Source of the DNA: Enterococcus gallinarum NBRC 100675 | GTDB taxonomy: Bacteria; Bacillota; Bacilli; Lactobacillales; Enterococcaceae | Reading direction: 5' to 3' | NCBI RefSeq assembly: GCF_001544275.1 | Contig: NZ_BCQE01000026.1 | Coordinates: 1 to 54,259 of the forward strand | DNA length: 54,259 bases | Part shown: one piece after another, positions 25,922 to 35,829 of the stretch | Layout of the letters: the number at the start of each line of letters is the position of its first letter | Position numbering within the stretch: the stretch's first letter is position 1 | Translations under genes and position numbers: made by a program | Notes under the pieces: model-generated | Seen by the model: only the letters and a program-made list of their open reading frames with translations | The model's database searches: none | Told to the model about the DNA's origin: nothing

Positions 25922-26539
25922 TCAAGACTTGATAATTTCTTCGATTTCTTTCATGGAATGAACGACATGGTCTGCATCCAAATCAGTTAGCAATCCTTCA
26001 ATATCATAGAACATCGTTTGCACCCCTGCCCCTCGTCCAGCCAGCACATCCATCGCACGATCACCGATCATTACAGTCGTTGTTTTGTCCAATTGATATT
26101 TTTCCACTAAATAATTCAAAGACGTTGGGTCCGGCTTGCGGGGAAAATTATTCTCCGGTCCCACGATCTCTACGATCAAATGGTCAAGATTTTCTTTCAT
26201 TAAAAGTTCTTTCGTTGAAACAACGTCACGATGGGTCAAAATATAATTCTTTCCGCCATGGTCTACTACTGCTTGTAAAGCTTCTTTCGTTCCCGGAAAT
26301 GAAACGGGTAGCCGCTCATCTAGTGCTTCATATGCTTTAAAACGAGCGCTAAAATCAATGAAATCCAATTGATATTTCTCAGCTACTTGTTTTGATGACG
26401 ATGCTTTCAAGATGCGATAAATTTCTCTCGAATCGGGATCAAATCCAGCGTCTTTCAATGTTTTAAGAAACGCCTCTAACATGATTGGGTAACTGTCAAA
26501 CAATGTGCCGTCAAAGTCCCAAATATACGAATGATACAT
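25922..26539 (-). CDS. HAD-superfamily hydrolase (phosphoglycolate-phosphatase-like)
   Basis: A 205-aa HAD phosphatase. Motif I is WDFDGTLFDSYP, motif II is LTHRD, and motifs III/IV are PRKPDPTSLNYL with MIGDRAMDVLAGRGAG. The cap insertion between motifs I and II puts it in subfamily I. The likely reaction is removal of phosphate from a small metabolite. The start at 26539 has GAGGG 6 nt upstream; the in-frame TTG above it overlaps this site. It lies 45 bp upstream of comEA and may share its transcript. Confidence 0.87.
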   Translation of the reverse strand: MYHSYIWDFDGTLFDSYPIMLEAFLKTLKDAGFDPDSREIYRILKASSSKQVAEKYQLDFIDFSARFKAYEALDERLPVSFPGTKEALQAVVDHGGKNYILTHRDVVSTKELLMKENLDHLIVEIVGPENNFPRKPDPTSLNYLVEKYQLDKTTTVMIGDRAMDVLAGRGAGVQTMFYDIEGLLTDLDADHVVHSMKEIEEIIKS

Positions 26540-26727
26540 GTACAACCCTCATTTTCTAAAAATAAGCTGAAATGTTTCCGTGAAAAAAATGTTTTTTCAG
26601 CAACTTTACAAAGTTTATCACAAAAGTCCGCCTTTGTCTTTAGATCAAAAGGCAAAGTGGTTGAGACAGAAGTGATTAGTTGCAAGAAATTACGGCTTAT
26701 TACTGCAAAAGCGACCGCTTACCGTGC

Positions 26728-26766
26728 GTTCGAAAAAAGAGCTATGACAACCTTTTGTCACAGCCC
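26728..26766 (-). terminator. Terminator of the TPM-domain gene
   Basis: On the minus strand GCTGTGACAA pairs with TTGTCATAGC around AAGG, followed by TCTTTTTTC. It starts a few bases after the stop codon. Confidence 0.75.
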
Positions 26767-26773
26767 TTAAAAA

Positions 26774-28336
26774 TTACCAGCTTCCGGAAATTCCGCCCCC
26801 ACTACTGGACCCACCGCCAAAGCCACCGAAATCACTATCCGAGCTTTTACTCTCTGCGATGACCTGTTCTTGTCGCGTGACATGATTGATGAGTAACAAA
26901 TAAACTAAAGATTGATCCATAGTGGTTGGATTGTATTCACGACGAGCATTATTCAATAGTTCTGAACGATCTTCCCCCGAAAAATCACCTACTTGTTTTT
27001 GTAGATCTGGATGATTTTTATATACTTCATGGAGATCGATAGTAAACAAAGCATCCGTTTTAACAGAATCAATCAAGCTAGCTATTTCCTGAGAACTCGT
27101 CTGCACCATTTCAGGATACGTCTTTTCCTTCGTAAGCAGCATAGCCAAATAATCGTTGTTGAGACTACGCCGCTGAATTTCTTCTTCCGCCAACTGCTGA
27201 ATCTCTTTTTTATACTGTGGAATCAAATAAGCATTTTCTGCAAGAATATCTCCAGTTAAATCATAATCTCGTAATTGTTCCTTGAGTTGCCGCTGCAATT
27301 GTGTTTCATAGGTTCGCAATGTGTCATGGCCTTGGGCTAACTCTTGCCCAAAGATCTTCAAATTTTTATGATCTTTCATATATTCTTGCACGAATTGATC
27401 GGCCAACTGCGGATTTTTCAATGCTTGTTGAATCATTTGGTTTCTAGCTGGTTGCGGACTGATTCTTTCAAACTCAGCTAATTGCCTCGGAATAACTTCA
27501 CTAAGCAGGTACATTTTTAACGCCTTCAAACACTCTCCAGCAACAATATAGTGATTGAAGGTCTGATAATTCCTTCTTTTACTTGCCCATCTGTAAAAAG
27601 CCTTTTCATCAAACGCTGGATCCGAATGAATATGAGGAGGAATCACATTGGCTGCTTGAAAACTTTTCTTCGTTTGGCGCTTGCGCCAGCCTATCACTCC
27701 GCTAATAGCTGCAATAACCAATGCACTAACTGAACTAACAAGTTGCCAAAACAGCAACCAGAATTTCTTTGACTCTGCGGCTTCTCGGGCCTTTTTTTCT
27801 GCCAGTAGCTGTTGCCCATCCGCATAAATTTTGTTCAGACCAACCGTTTCGTCCGCTGTTTTCATTTCCTCATAGACGCGATCAGAAGCATTTAAAACAG
27901 CTTGATCATAGTCTTCATCACGCAAAAGATCTTTTGTATCTTCATCGATCAGGTCATCATCTGACAAATCAGAAAAAATATACGTTAAGCCATCCCCATA
28001 GCCTAAACGAAATTCCCGGTCCTCGATGGCAAACACAAAAACTAAGCCATTGTTATACGCGGATTGACCAAAACTGTATTCATCAAATAACTGATTGGTT
28101 ACTGTCTCGATCGATTGGCCGTCTAAGTTTTTAAGCGTGACAACAGCGTATTCTGGACTTCCTGGCAACGTTTGGAACCTCTCTTGGTTTAATTGATTGA
28201 TTTTTGCGATTGTCTCTGCTGAGAGGACCCCTGCATTATCCTTCACAAAACTTTGACCAAATACTTTTTGGGGAACAAGTAGCACGAACATGACGATCAC
28301 TATCAGTATGGAGCTGCCCACTACCCTCTTTTTCAT
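26774..28336 (-). CDS. TPM-domain membrane protein (YgcG family)
   Basis: A 520-aa exported and membrane-anchored protein. It starts at 28336 (GGGGTG upstream) with a signal peptide to about residue 28. A TPM domain follows (about 30-160; FVKDNAGVLSAETIAKINQLNQ at its start), then a membrane helix (about 190-212), a long charged helical region with many Gln/Glu, and a Gly/Ser-rich tail (FGGFGGGSSSGGG) ending GISGSW. TPM proteins are linked to membrane-protein or photosystem repair in plants and are of unknown role in Firmicutes. Confidence 0.85.
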   Translation of the reverse strand: MKKRVVGSSILIVIVMFVLLVPQKVFGQSFVKDNAGVLSAETIAKINQLNQERFQTLPGSPEYAVVTLKNLDGQSIETVTNQLFDEYSFGQSAYNNGLVFVFAIEDREFRLGYGDGLTYIFSDLSDDDLIDEDTKDLLRDEDYDQAVLNASDRVYEEMKTADETVGLNKIYADGQQLLAEKKAREAAESKKFWLLFWQLVSSVSALVIAAISGVIGWRKRQTKKSFQAANVIPPHIHSDPAFDEKAFYRWASKRRNYQTFNHYIVAGECLKALKMYLLSEVIPRQLAEFERISPQPARNQMIQQALKNPQLADQFVQEYMKDHKNLKIFGQELAQGHDTLRTYETQLQRQLKEQLRDYDLTGDILAENAYLIPQYKKEIQQLAEEEIQRRSLNNDYLAMLLTKEKTYPEMVQTSSQEIASLIDSVKTDALFTIDLHEVYKNHPDLQKQVGDFSGEDRSELLNNARREYNPTTMDQSLVYLLLINHVTRQEQVIAESKSSDSDFGGFGGGSSSGGGISGSW

Positions 28337-28595
28337 TCTTGACACCCCTATCTGTATAAAATTACGTTAATTGTATATTACTTCCAGATGATCAGCATAG
28401 GGCTAAAGCCTTAGATCACAAAGAAGAAACTGCGAACTAAGTGCTACACTAAACAAAATGTCCGATTTTTTTACTAGCATCCCCTCCAAAATACCATTAG
28501 GTCTTTATGAGCGAATGTTCGAAAAGTAATCACCTTTTCGTCCAATCGAGAGCATTTGATTTGTGTGTTCCTTATATCGCAGTTTCAGAAGATGA

Positions 28596-29945
28596 TCAGT
28601 TTTTGAAAGAATGAATCGGCGCAGGAATTCGGCCGCCTCGCTGAATAAAGTCAGCAGATTTAGCTGGATTAACTTTCATAACAGGTGCTGTGCCTAGTAA
28701 ACCACCAAATTCGATGCGGTCTCCTACTTGTTTTTCTTTAGCCGGAATGATACGTACCGCCGTTGTTTTATGGTTGATGACGCCGATTGCTGCTTCATCA
28801 GCAATCATCGCAGCAATCGTTTCTGCAGTAGTATCTCCAGGAATTGCGATCATGTCTAAGCCCACCGAGCAAATTGCTGTCATCGCTTCTAACTTTTCTA
28901 GATTCAACAAACCACTTTCAACTGCTTTGATCATGCCTGCATCTTCTGAAACCGGGATGAAAGCACCCGATAAACCACCAACATGATTGCAGGCCATGAC
29001 GCCGCCTTTTTTGACGGCGTCGTTCAACAACGCCAATGCAGCCGTTGTCCCGTGAGTTCCAACGGATTCCAGACCCATTTCTTCCAAGATGAGCGCCACA
29101 CTATCCCCTACAGCCGGAGTAGGTGCTAAAGAAAGATCGACGATCCCAAAAGGAACCCCTAAACGCTCTGAAGCTACACGTCCTACGAGTTGCCCCATAC
29201 GGGTTATTTTGAAAGCCGTTTTTTTGACTGTTTCTGCAACGACGTCAAAAGATTCTCCTTTGACTTTTTCAAGCGCACGCTTGACCACTCCAGGACCGCT
29301 GACGCCTACATTAATCTCGACATCTGCTTCTCCGACACCGTGAAAAGCACCGGCCATAAACGGGTTGTCTTCCACTGCGTTAGCAAAAACAACTAATTTT
29401 GCACACCCCATGTCTGAGGTTTCAGCCGTTTGTTTGACTGTTTCCCCCATTAACCGAACAGCATCCATATTGATTCCAGCTTTGGTTGATCCAATATTGA
29501 CCGAAGAACAGACAAAGTTCGTTGCTGCCAGCGCTTCTGGAATCGATTGGATTAATGCTAAATCACCGCCTTGATACCCTTTTTCAACCAGAGCACTGTA
29601 GCCACCGATGAAATTGACCCCTACTGTCTCAGCTGCCCGATCCAATGTTTTAGCTACCTTCACACAGTCTTGTGGCGTCGGTTGACTGGCTGCCACAACA
29701 ATGGCAATCGGGGTAACAGAGATTCGCTTGTTGATGATTGGAATACCATATTCTGTTTCGATTTGTTCGCCAACTCGCACCAAGTTCTTGGCTTTTGTCG
29801 TAATTTTTTGATAGATTTTTTCGCACATCTGATCGATATCGGCATCGATACAGTCTAAAAGAGAGATTCCCATTGTAATGGTACGAATATCAAGATTTTC
29901 TTCTTCAACCATGCGAATGGTTTCTAGTATTTGATTGATTTCCAT
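28596..29945 (-). CDS. PFL family protein (UPF0210 / DUF711)
   Basis: A 449-aa protein of the UPF0210 family, structurally related to glycyl-radical enzyme barrels but without known activity. Conserved Gly-rich segments include [37 protein letters not shown] and [17 protein letters not shown]. The start at 29945 is chosen for its AGGAGGGC site; upstream in-frame codons overlap the ACT gene. The gene is 10 bp downstream of the small ACT-domain gene, a pairing kept across Firmicutes that suggests amino-acid-responsive control. Confidence 0.92.
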   Translation of the reverse strand: MEINQILETIRMVEEENLDIRTITMGISLLDCIDADIDQMCEKIYQKITTKAKNLVRVGEQIETEYGIPIINKRISVTPIAIVVAASQPTPQDCVKVAKTLDRAAETVGVNFIGGYSALVEKGYQGGDLALIQSIPEALAATNFVCSSVNIGSTKAGINMDAVRLMGETVKQTAETSDMGCAKLVVFANAVEDNPFMAGAFHGVGEADVEINVGVSGPGVVKRALEKVKGESFDVVAETVKKTAFKITRMGQLVGRVASERLGVPFGIVDLSLAPTPAVGDSVALILEEMGLESVGTHGTTAALALLNDAVKKGGVMACNHVGGLSGAFIPVSEDAGMIKAVESGLLNLEKLEAMTAICSVGLDMIAIPGDTTAETIAAMIADEAAIGVINHKTTAVRIIPAKEKQVGDRIEFGGLLGTAPVMKVNPAKSADFIQRGGRIPAPIHSFKN

Positions 29946-29955
29946 AGAAGCCCTC

Positions 29956-30222
29956 CTATAATTTATGCATGGTATCAAAAATTTCTTGGTTTTGAATACT
30001 GATTTTAACACCTAGTGTTTCGCCTTTGGTATGCAATTGCTCACGAATCGTTTCAAAATCTGCATTTGCCTCCATCGATAATAACATCATCATCGTAAAG
30101 TATTCTTCCATGATGGTTTGTGAAACATCGAGGATATTGATGTCTAATTCTGCCAATAGTTGGCTGACGCCTGCGATGATCCCTACCTTGTCTTTTCCAA
30201 TAACGGTCAATACTGCTTTCAT
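29956..30222 (-). CDS. ACT-domain protein (UPF0237)
   Basis: An 88-aa single ACT domain: [37 protein letters not shown], then [15 protein letters not shown] domains bind amino acids and usually regulate enzymes. It is encoded just before the UPF0210 gene and is probably its regulatory partner. AAAGGCGGG precedes the ATG. It is complete and ordinary for the family. Confidence 0.93.
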   Translation of the reverse strand: MKAVLTVIGKDKVGIIAGVSQLLAELDINILDVSQTIMEEYFTMMMLLSMEANADFETIREQLHTKGETLGVKISIQNQEIFDTMHKL

Positions 30223-30261
30223 AAGAGCCCGCCTTTCATAAAATTTTTCTTATTATAGCAT

Positions 30262-30308
30262 AAGAAAACCGCACTTTCGATGAAACTTCATACGAAAGCG
30301 CGGTTTTT
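30262..30308. terminator. Bidirectional terminator downstream of gpmA
   Basis: AAAACCGCACTTTCG pairs with CGAAAGCGCGGTTTT (one mismatch), with T-runs on both sides. On the minus strand it ends the gpmA transcript. Confidence 0.75.
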
Positions 30309-30325
30309 AGTAATAATGTTCGTCT

Positions 30326-30991
30326 TTATCCCAGCCGTTCTTGTAAAACAGCTTGTGAATCAAAGGTATAAATGATTGGCTCTGCATTGGGGACATCGAT
30401 TTTGTCGACTTCTTCTTCAGGTACACTCTCCAAATACTTCACTAAAGCCCGCAAACTATTGCCATGGCCTGTGATCAAGACATTTTTTCCTGATCGAATG
30501 AAGGGAACAACATCATCCGACCAAAAAGGGGTGATCCTTTCAACGACCATTCCTAGGTTTTCTCCTTTAGGAATCAAGCGTGGATCTAAGTCGTCATAAC
30601 GACGATCAAAATGATTTTCTGAAACATACAGCGGCGGTTCATTATACCCTCGTCGCCACTTTTGGACTTGACCTTTTCCATAACGAGCAACCATTTCATC
30701 TTTATTGACACCGACTAACTGTCCGTAATGTCGTTCATTCAACCGCCATGTCTTATAGGTAGGTACCCACAATTGAGCGCTTGCTTCCAAAACAGTGTTG
30801 CAGGTGATGATGGTTCGCTGAAGATAAGAAGCAAATGCTACATCAAAAGAAATACCCAATTCTTTGATTTTTTCTCCCGCTTGCCAAGCCTGTTCCCGAC
30901 CCTTTGCTGTCAAGGCCACATCCAGCCAGCCCGTCCAATAGTTTTCAAAATTTGCTTCGCTTTCGCCATGCCGTATCAATACTACCTTCAC
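30326..30991 (-). CDS. gpmA: 2,3-bisphosphoglycerate-dependent phosphoglycerate mutase
   Basis: Interconverts 3- and 2-phosphoglycerate in glycolysis. It is 221 aa from the GTG at 30991, chosen because GAGGAGG lies 7 nt upstream. The catalytic His8 is in LIRHGESEANFENYWTGWLDV, with RLNERHYGQLVG and the second His in ITGHGNSLRALVKYLES, which separate it from the generic phosphatase at 11.6 kb. It is a few residues shorter than typical bacterial GpmA, so it could be a second, specialised copy. It is monocistronic. Confidence 0.88.
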   Translation of the reverse strand: MKVVLIRHGESEANFENYWTGWLDVALTAKGREQAWQAGEKIKELGISFDVAFASYLQRTIITCNTVLEASAQLWVPTYKTWRLNERHYGQLVGVNKDEMVARYGKGQVQKWRRGYNEPPLYVSENHFDRRYDDLDPRLIPKGENLGMVVERITPFWSDDVVPFIRSGKNVLITGHGNSLRALVKYLESVPEEEVDKIDVPNAEPIIYTFDSQAVLQERLG

Positions 30992-31087
30992 TTGAACGCC
31001 TCCTCTTTGATTCATTATCTCAAGAAAAAAGCAAAATGTCTTGGGCAAAGTTCACAGAGACATCCTTTTTTATCTGAGTATACAAAA

Positions 31088-31196
31088 AGGCTAGGCATAA
31101 GTTGAGCCAGACCCGATCTTTAAGGAACAACTGTCCTCTCGTAAATCTTTCTGACTGTTTTTACTTATGCCCTAGCCTCATACGTGCATGGGTCTG
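31088..31196. repeat. Interlocked inverted repeats between the LysM-3D gene and gpmA
   Basis: AGGCTAGGCATAAGT (31088-31102) pairs with ACTTATGCCCTAGCCT (31163-31178) with one bulged base. CAGACCC (31108-31114) pairs with GGGTCTG (31190-31196). The two stems interlock in pseudoknot order. The outer arms resemble the paired TTATG-CCC-AGCC elements found between genes in Lactobacillales, so this may be a dispersed repeat or terminator. Confidence 0.5.
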
Positions 31197-31215
31197 TTCT
31201 TAAAATTTGGAGAAA

Positions 31216-31860
31216 TTAATCAAGAATCGTTACTTGAACGGTCCGACGGCCCCATTGTTCGCATTGTGCGTTTGTTGGGAAATGCACGTCGATGATATTT
31301 CCCTTGATCGCACCACCGGTATCGCTGGCGATGGCTTCTCCATAACCTTCAACATAAAGTCTTGTGCCTAGAGGGATCACAGATGGGTCCACCGCAACTG
31401 CCATCGGATTTTCCAACAAGTTTTGGCCGGTAGCTGTCACAGTTCCGCCGCCTAAAACATCTGCTGGATCAGAACTATATGCTGTTGCTTCCATCGTCAT
31501 CGTTGTTCCAGAATAGCTGCTTGCTGCAGATTCAGATTGGTTTTCGTTGTCAGATTGGTCTTCTGCTTGTGTGGTTTCTTTTGCAGGTTGTTCACTTGCT
31601 TGGTTATCTGATGATACTTTTTTGTCGGTGTCAATAATCAGAGTTGTACCATCGTAGATGATGTTAGGATCTTTCAGTTTGTTGTCTTTTGCAATTTGAT
31701 CAATATGATCTAAATTACCAAAGTATTTTAAAGAAAGACCAGATAATGTGTCATCAGATTTCACCACATGTTTGATTTCGTCTGCGTTAGCAGTTGTACT
31801 TAATGCAGCAAAACCAGCAATTGTGGCTGTAGTTAATACGAATGTTTTAATTGATTTCAT
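31216..31860 (-). CDS. Secreted LysM and 3D-domain cell-wall protein
   Basis: A 214-aa exported protein. The signal peptide ends near ANA (residue 26). One LysM domain follows (about 28-78; HVVKSDDTLSGLSLKYFGN), then a Gln/Glu/Ser-rich linker, and a C-terminal 3D domain (about 123-214) with MEATAYSSDP, GTVTATG and IPLGTRLYVEGYGEAIASDTGGAIKGNIIDVHF. The Asp residues of the 3D motif are present. The 3D fold is related to lytic transglycosylases (MltA, resuscitation factors), so peptidoglycan cleavage is likely but unproven. Confidence 0.9.
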   Translation of the reverse strand: MKSIKTFVLTTATIAGFAALSTTANADEIKHVVKSDDTLSGLSLKYFGNLDHIDQIAKDNKLKDPNIIYDGTTLIIDTDKKVSSDNQASEQPAKETTQAEDQSDNENQSESAASSYSGTTMTMEATAYSSDPADVLGGGTVTATGQNLLENPMAVAVDPSVIPLGTRLYVEGYGEAIASDTGGAIKGNIIDVHFPTNAQCEQWGRRTVQVTILD

Positions 31861-32131
31861 AAATTTTATTTCCCTCGCTCTATGTAAGTTTTCGTCGTAA
31901 CGACTTGATAAATAATAGCAAGATACGTTAAGTCCTTGGTAACAGTTCGATGACGAAATATTTCACTTTGATAAAAGAAATTAAATAACGTACCAAATAA
32001 AAAATAGAAATACTAAAAACCTTGCTAAATAAGGCTTTAATAATAAACAGAAGATCAATTAACTGTTACAAGTTTCTTTTAAGCTAATCAAAAAAGCCGA
32101 ATGAATCTTAAATATTTTCATAATTTCCGGA

Positions 32132-32146
32132 AATTTTCTGAAACAA
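32132..32146 (+). promoter_or_regulatory. CodY-like box 1
   Basis: AATTTTCTGAAACAA matches 12 of 15 positions of the CodY consensus AATTTTCWGAAAATT, with the first twelve positions all matching. Confidence 0.5.
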
Positions 32147-32207
32147 ATTTTCTTATATTACAAATTTGTAAAAAACAATTCAACCTGTAAACTTATAGAA
32201 AACACTG

Positions 32208-32222
32208 TTTTTTCTGAAAACT
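32208..32222 (+). promoter_or_regulatory. CodY-like box 2
   Basis: TTTTTTCTGAAAACT matches 12 of 15 positions of the CodY consensus. It lies 33 bp upstream of the -35 element of the transporter operon. Confidence 0.5.
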
Positions 32223-32255
32223 CAAATATATTTCGTGATTTTTCCAAGAAAGGGA

Positions 32256-32283
32256 TTGACTTCCCACAAAGGTATGATACGAT
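32256..32283 (+). promoter_or_regulatory. Promoter of the amino-acid transporter operon
   Basis: TTGACT (32256-32261), a 16-bp spacer, TACGAT (32278-32283), about 75 bp before the start codon. Confidence 0.55.
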
Positions 32284-32357
32284 ATTTCTAACGTTTGTTG
32301 TATTTTTATACATAATTCAAGCTATTATTGTATTTTAAAACAAAAAGGAGTAATTGA

Positions 32358-33836
32358 ATGAAAAAGATGTGTAAATGGTTCGCTTCAACAATGATACTGA
32401 TCGTCCTGTTCTTTTGTGTTACCACAAAACTGGTACACGCTGAAACAACAGATCCCGTCTATGAAAAAATAAAACAAAATGGCGCATTGATCGTTGGCTT
32501 ATCTGCGGATTATGCCCCCTATGAATTTCATACCACGATTAATGGCAAAGACGAAATTGTCGGCTTTGATCTATCAATTGCCAAAAAAATCGCTGATGAT
32601 CTAGGTGTCGATCTTAAAATTGAAGAATTAGGTTTCGATGCGCTGTTAGGAGCATTAAAAACTGGAAAAATCGATCTTGTCATTTCGGGGATGGCTGCTA
32701 CCGATGAACGTAAAAAGGAAGTCAACTTTTCTGACACTTATATGGAAGTCCAACAAAAAGTGATTGTTCGAAAAGAAGATCAGAACCGGTTTCAATCAAC
32801 AGCAGATTTCAACGGTGTAGCTGTCGGTGCTCAAAAACAAACCACACAAGAAGAATTAGCTAAGAATGAGTTGTCCGGCTCACTTGTAACCTCTTTGCAA
32901 AAAGTTCCGGATCTGATCACAAATTTAAACTCAAAAAAAGTGGATGCTATTGTGATGGAAGGTCCTGTGGCGGAAGCCTATGTTCAATCAAATGATAACT
33001 TAGCAATTGCCGACGATGTGGTCTTTGAGAAAGGTACGAAAGAAACAGCGATTGCTATTTCAAAAGAGGCGCCGCTGCTCCTGGAAAAAATCAATGCTTC
33101 CATCAAGACGATTGTCGATAACGATCTATTGAGTCAATATCAAGATGAAGCCTATGCTCTAATGTTCAATGAAGAAACAGGAGCACCTGAAGAAGGCTTC
33201 TTTAGCAAATATCTGCCCTTTTATCTCTCAGGAGCCGGTTATACTATTTTTTTAGCCTTTGTCGGTGTACTCTTTGGCTCGATTGCTGGTAGTCTACTGG
33301 CATTTATGAAACTTTCTGCGTCAAAAATTTTGCGTTGGATTGCGATTGTTTATATTGAATACGTGAGAGGTACCCCGCTCTTAGTACAGATCTTTATCGT
33401 TTATTTTGGGACTGGCGTACTAGGTCTGGATTTATCCAAATTAACGGCAGGTTGTATCGCTCTTGCACTTAATAGTGCCGCCTATGTGGCTGAAATCATT
33501 CGTGCGGGGATCAATGCGGTCAACAAAGGTCAGTTGGAGGCAGCCCGTTCATTAGGAATGAATCAAGTTCAAGCGATGCGCTTCATTATTTTTCCGCAAG
33601 CCATCAAGAACATTTTACCTGCTCTCGGCAATGAATTTGTGACAGTCATCAAAGAGTCTTCTGTTGTCTCTGTCATTGGTGTCTCCGAATTGATCTTCCA
33701 AACAGGGGTCGTCCAAGGTGCCAGTTTCAAACCTTTCCTACCATACGTGATTGTTTCCTTGATTTATTTTGTCTTGACTTTTGCTCTTTCACGATTACTA
33801 GGAGTTGCAGAAAGGAGAATGAAAACAAGTGATTAG
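32358..33836 (+). CDS. Polar amino-acid ABC transporter, binding protein-permease fusion
   Basis: A 492-aa protein of the GlnP/GlnH-fusion kind found in lactic acid bacteria. The signal peptide covers about 1-28. A type-3 periplasmic-binding domain follows (about 33-270; [52 protein letters not shown]). A His/Glu/Gln-type permease domain follows (about 285-490) with the EAA loop [22 protein letters not shown] that docks the ATPase. The substrate is probably a polar amino acid such as glutamine, glutamate or a basic residue; which one is not settled. The ATPase gene overlaps it by 8 bp. Confidence 0.92.
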   Translation: MKKMCKWFASTMILIVLFFCVTTKLVHAETTDPVYEKIKQNGALIVGLSADYAPYEFHTTINGKDEIVGFDLSIAKKIADDLGVDLKIEELGFDALLGALKTGKIDLVISGMAATDERKKEVNFSDTYMEVQQKVIVRKEDQNRFQSTADFNGVAVGAQKQTTQEELAKNELSGSLVTSLQKVPDLITNLNSKKVDAIVMEGPVAEAYVQSNDNLAIADDVVFEKGTKETAIAISKEAPLLLEKINASIKTIVDNDLLSQYQDEAYALMFNEETGAPEEGFFSKYLPFYLSGAGYTIFLAFVGVLFGSIAGSLLAFMKLSASKILRWIAIVYIEYVRGTPLLVQIFIVYFGTGVLGLDLSKLTAGCIALALNSAAYVAEIIRAGINAVNKGQLEAARSLGMNQVQAMRFIIFPQAIKNILPALGNEFVTVIKESSVVSVIGVSELIFQTGVVQGASFKPFLPYVIVSLIYFVLTFALSRLLGVAERRMKTSD

Positions 33837-34551
33837 CGTAAAAAAACTTTTAAAAAATTTTGGTGCGACAGAAGTTCTGAAAGAGATCGATCTTGAAATC
33901 TCCACGGGTGAAGTCGTTGTGATCATTGGACCTTCTGGAAGCGGCAAAAGTACTTTTCTGCGTTGTTTGAATCTTTTAGAACAACCTACCAGTGGTCAAA
34001 TCGAATTTGAAGGAAACGATCTTTTGGCTAAAGAGATTGTGATCGATCAAATTCGTCAAAAAATGGGTATGGTATTCCAAAACTTTAATCTGTTTCCTCA
34101 TAAAACAGTTTTGGAGAACATCACCATCAGCCCCATAAAAGTAAAAAAACAAGATCAAGAGACCGCTGAGAAAAAAGCCTACGCACTTTTGGAACAAGTT
34201 GGATTAGCAGACAAAGCGACTAGCTATCCTGCAAGTTTATCTGGTGGGCAACAGCAGCGAGTAGCTATTGCTCGTGCGTTGGCTATGGATCCAGATGTGA
34301 TGCTTTTTGATGAGCCGACTTCTGCACTAGATCCGGAGATGGTTGGTGAAGTATTAGCGGTGATGCAGGCACTCGCCGAGAAAGGCATGACGATGGTCGT
34401 TGTGACTCATGAGATGGGCTTTGCCAAGCAAGTAGCGGATCGCGTGATCTTTATGGCTGACGGTGTCATTCAAGAACAAGGAACACCTGAAGCGATCTTT
34501 GACCATCCGCAAAATAGCCGCACACAAGATTTTTTAAGAAAAGTACTATAA
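33829..34551 (+). CDS. Amino-acid ABC transporter ATP-binding protein
   Basis: A 240-aa ATPase of the polar amino-acid uptake family. Walker A is GPSGSGKST, the signature is [15 protein letters not shown], Walker B is [20 protein letters not shown] and the switch His is in [19 protein letters not shown]. It starts at GTG 33829 inside the end of the permease gene, with AAAGGAG upstream, so the two are translationally coupled. It powers the permease encoded just before it. Confidence 0.95.
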   Translation: MISVKKLLKNFGATEVLKEIDLEISTGEVVVIIGPSGSGKSTFLRCLNLLEQPTSGQIEFEGNDLLAKEIVIDQIRQKMGMVFQNFNLFPHKTVLENITISPIKVKKQDQETAEKKAYALLEQVGLADKATSYPASLSGGQQQRVAIARALAMDPDVMLFDEPTSALDPEMVGEVLAVMQALAEKGMTMVVVTHEMGFAKQVADRVIFMADGVIQEQGTPEAIFDHPQNSRTQDFLRKVL

Positions 34552-34568
34552 AAAATGGAGATGAACCT

Positions 34569-35720
34569 ATGAAACAGTCGATGATTGCACAACGATTTCA
34601 AACACCCGAAGAAAATCTACTAATGGACATTGCAACGATTGCCAAGAAAACACCAAATTTGATAGATCTGTCCATCGGCGATCCTGATTTGATTACTGAT
34701 CAGTCGATCATTGCTGCCGCTTTTACGGACGTCAAAAATGGACATACAAAATACACGGCTTCTGATGGCAGTGCCGACTTTATTCAAGCTGTTGTCGATT
34801 TTTATCAGAACCATTATGGATTGACTTTCGCCAACGATCAAGTACGGGCCTCAGTTGGTGCGTTACACGGCATGTATCTTGCCTTGTGCGCGATCTTAGA
34901 TCCTGGAGATGAAGTAATTATCCATGAGCCTTACTTTTCTCCTTATAAGCAGCAAGTTGAAATGGCTGGCGGAAGCCCGGTTTTCATCCCTACCTTTGAA
35001 AAAGATGGTTTTCAGATCGCTATTGATGTATTAAAAGCAGCGATTACCGACAAAACAAAAGCCATTATCATTAATTCTCCCAACAATCCCACTGGTGCTG
35101 TCTTTTCGCCGACAACTTTTAAAGCAATTGCTGAAGTTGCCGAAGAAAATGATTTGTTGATCTTGTCAGATGAAGTGTACGAAGCCTTTTGTTTTATGGA
35201 AGAGTTTGTTCCTATGGCAACTTTTGCGCCTGAGCGGACGATTACTTTTAGCAGTTTTTCAAAAGCTTTTGCTATGACTGGCTGGCGGATTGGTTACATG
35301 ATCGCTCCTTTATCCATCAATCAGACAGCCAAGTTGATTAATGAAAGTATTGCTTATTCTGCTCCTACCCCCTCACAACGAGCGGGAATCTATGCGTTGA
35401 ATCACTACGACGAACTTGTTCCAGCAGTCGTGGAAACCTTCAAAAAACGGCTAAGTTACATTCAACAACGAGTCGCTACTATTCCTTTTCTTTCTTTGTC
35501 TCCTGTCAAAGGAAGTATGTATGCCTTCATCAACATAGAAAAAACTGGCTTGGATTCTGTTACTTTCGTTGAAAAACTTTTAAAAGATACTAGCGTGCTA
35601 ATGATTCCCGGTAAAGCTTTTGGTGAGACGACTGGTGATCATTATGTCCGTTTAGCTGCTACGCAATCAATGCCAATGCTAAGAGAAGCCTTTGATCGCA
35701 TTGAGCAGTTCACTTTTTAA
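34569..35720 (+). CDS. Class I/II pyridoxal-phosphate aminotransferase
   Basis: A 383-aa fold-type I aminotransferase of the aspartate/aromatic group. The PLP lysine is in SSFSKAFAMTGWRIGY (about 233-248), the cofactor-contact segments are SVGALHGMYLALCAIL and NSPNNPTGAVFS, and the Arg near the C-terminus is in HYVRLAATQSM. The gene follows the transporter ATPase by 17 bp, so it probably processes the imported amino acid or its keto acid. The exact substrate cannot be read from sequence. Confidence 0.9.
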   Translation: MKQSMIAQRFQTPEENLLMDIATIAKKTPNLIDLSIGDPDLITDQSIIAAAFTDVKNGHTKYTASDGSADFIQAVVDFYQNHYGLTFANDQVRASVGALHGMYLALCAILDPGDEVIIHEPYFSPYKQQVEMAGGSPVFIPTFEKDGFQIAIDVLKAAITDKTKAIIINSPNNPTGAVFSPTTFKAIAEVAEENDLLILSDEVYEAFCFMEEFVPMATFAPERTITFSSFSKAFAMTGWRIGYMIAPLSINQTAKLINESIAYSAPTPSQRAGIYALNHYDELVPAVVETFKKRLSYIQQRVATIPFLSLSPVKGSMYAFINIEKTGLDSVTFVEKLLKDTSVLMIPGKAFGETTGDHYVRLAATQSMPMLREAFDRIEQFTF

Positions 35721-35725
35721 TCAAC

Positions 35726-35829
35726 AAAAAATCCCTCTGCTCCAAGAGAGTGAATCACTCCCAAAAGTTAGCTTTTATGGCTAACTTTTGGCGAATGGTT
35801 CAATCACTCTAGTTGCAGAGGGATTTTTT
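35726..35829. terminator. 104-bp three-tier bidirectional terminator
   Basis: A perfect 15-bp outer stem (35726-35740 with 35815-35829), a 7-bp middle stem AGAGTGA/TCACTCT (35747-35753 with 35804-35810) and a perfect 12-bp inner stem CCAAAAGTTAGC (35761-35772 with 35780-35791). T-runs flank both sides. GAGTGAATCACTC can also fold locally as an alternative to the middle stem. Confidence 0.8.

Larger units (their letters stand above)
31861..32357. other. Divergent regulatory region, about 500 bp
   Basis: It lies between the secreted LysM-3D gene and the amino-acid transporter operon. It is A/T-rich, with two perfect palindromes (AATTTCCGGAAATT at 32122-32135; TTACAAATTTGTAA at 32158-32171), two CodY-like boxes and the transporter promoter. 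No gene is seen. Confidence 0.55.
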
